The notes beneath the pieces were generated by a model, which did no database searches, had not been told where the DNA came from, and worked only from the letters and a program-made list of their open reading frames with translations. 7,276 nucleotides of DNA from an archaeon (GTDB taxonomy: Archaea > Aenigmatarchaeota > Aenigmatarchaeia > GW2011-AR5 > GCA-2688965), in NCBI GenBank assembly GCA_002688965.1, contig NZEE01000045.1, positions 64,242 to 71,517 of the forward strand. The letters are read 5' to 3'. Position 1 is the stretch's first letter; every line of letters starts with the position of its first letter. Below are positions 6,752 to 7,276 of this stretch, one piece after another. The translations under genes and the position numbers were made by a program.

Positions 6752-6757
6752 AGGTGA
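6752..6757 (+). promoter_or_regulatory. AGGTGA ribosome binding site for the gene at 6762
   Basis: AGGTGA ends 4 nt before the ATG at 6762, the same string and spacing as at the GTG start at 3169. It supports this start and the archaeal assignment. Confidence 0.7.
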
Positions 6758-6761
6758 ACTT

Positions 6762-7276
6762 ATGAATAATTACAGCAACGTTTTTCAAGACAAAACCGTA
6801 CTTGTCACAGGAGCTGCAGGTACTGTTGGTAAGGCTTTAATCAAAAACATGCTAAAGAGCAATCCTGCTTCTATACGAGCATTTGATTTTAGTGAATTAG
6901 GATTATTTGAACTTGAAAAAGAAGTTAATTCTGAATGTGAAAATCCAAATAAACTAAGATATCTTATTGGTGATATTAGAGATAAGAAACGTCTTCAAAG
7001 AGCAATGAAAGGTGTTGACATTGTATTCCATGCAGCAGCACTAAAACATGTGAAACTATCAGAATACAATGCATTTGAAACAGTCAAAACCAATATCATG
7101 GGTGTACAAAATATTATCGACGCAGCATTAGATGAAAATGTAGAGAAAATCATATTTACAAGCACTGACAAAGCAGCTAATCCTGTAAGTTTAATGGGAA
7201 CAACAAAACTATTAGGAGAAAAACTCATAACAGCTGGTAATTATTACAAAGGTAAACACAAAACTAAATTCGCTTC
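6762..7276 (+). CDS. PseB/FlaA1/CapD-type nucleotide-sugar 4,6-dehydratase, 3' partial
   Basis: The first 171 codons of a polysaccharide-biosynthesis SDR; the rest lies beyond the window. Family members convert UDP-N-acetylglucosamine to a 4-keto-6-deoxy sugar (with or without C5 inversion), the first step towards pseudaminic acid, bacillosamine and related sugars. Visible motifs are GAAGTVG (residues 17-23), the acidic residue D42 after the second strand, HAAALKHV (90-97), ETVKTNIMG (106-114), and STDKAANPVSLMGTTK. In that last segment D136 and K137 are the catalytic pair, M145 occupies the usual SDR tyrosine position and K149 follows. Met in place of Tyr is known in CapD-like members. The SDR domain starts within 20 residues of the ATG, so this is the short soluble form (PseB/FlaA1), not the membrane-anchored WbpM/PglF form. 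AGGTGA before the ATG supports the start. Confidence 0.86.
   Translation, partial: MNNYSNVFQDKTVLVTGAAGTVGKALIKNMLKSNPASIRAFDFSELGLFELEKEVNSECENPNKLRYLIGDIRDKKRLQRAMKGVDIVFHAAALKHVKLSEYNAFETVKTNIMGVQNIIDAALDENVEKIIFTSTDKAANPVSLMGTTKLLGEKLITAGNYYKGKHKTKFA

Noticed and set aside
6995..7228. 77-codon minus-strand open frame inside the PseB-type gene
   Set aside because: It is the complement of the conserved HAAALKHV to STDKA region of the dehydratase and has no independent support.

Overview
The window is AT-rich and almost entirely coding. It reads as one section of a surface-glycan (nucleotide-sugar and glycosyltransferase) locus, probably from an archaeon. The archaeal reading rests on GGTGA-type ribosome binding sites at short spacing (before 3169 and 6762), TATA-like boxes at archaeal distances, and one start with no ribosome binding site but a TATA-like box centred about 26 nt upstream, as in leaderless transcripts. 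Isoleucine ATA and arginine AGA codons are used heavily. TAA, TAG and TGA all serve as stops, so the code is standard. A DPANN archaeon or an AT-rich methanogen would fit; I cannot choose, and a bacterium is not excluded because the closest families (HldE, GT9) are mainly bacterial.

Layout. 1-1203 (+) is the 3' part of a bifunctional HldE-type heptose kinase/nucleotidyltransferase whose 5' end lies outside the window. It converges on, and overlaps by 13 bp, an extended-SDR sugar-nucleotide epimerase at 1191-2108 (-). A 75-bp divergent promoter region (2109-2183) separates that gene from a tight three-gene operon on the plus strand. The operon holds an SDR dehydratase/epimerase (2184-3158), a B12-binding-type radical SAM protein (3169-4704) and a family 9, heptosyltransferase-like glycosyltransferase (4697-5629). 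The last of these converges with a 9-bp overlap on a GT4 glycosyltransferase at 5621-6673 (-). A second divergent promoter region of 88 bp (6674-6761) leads to a PseB/FlaA1/CapD-type sugar dehydratase that starts at 6762 (+) and runs off the end.

Working model (inference). The HldE-like enzyme makes an activated heptose (ADP-heptose by family precedent), and the GT9 enzyme is the natural candidate to transfer it. The three SDR enzymes make other modified nucleotide sugars, including a probable 4-keto-6-deoxy sugar. The GT4 enzyme adds another residue, and the radical SAM enzyme may modify a sugar or glycan. GmhA, GmhB and HldD, the other usual steps of ADP-heptose synthesis, are not recognisable here. 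I see no tRNA, rRNA, CRISPR array, insertion sequence or transposase. No gene-free stretch exceeds 90 bases.
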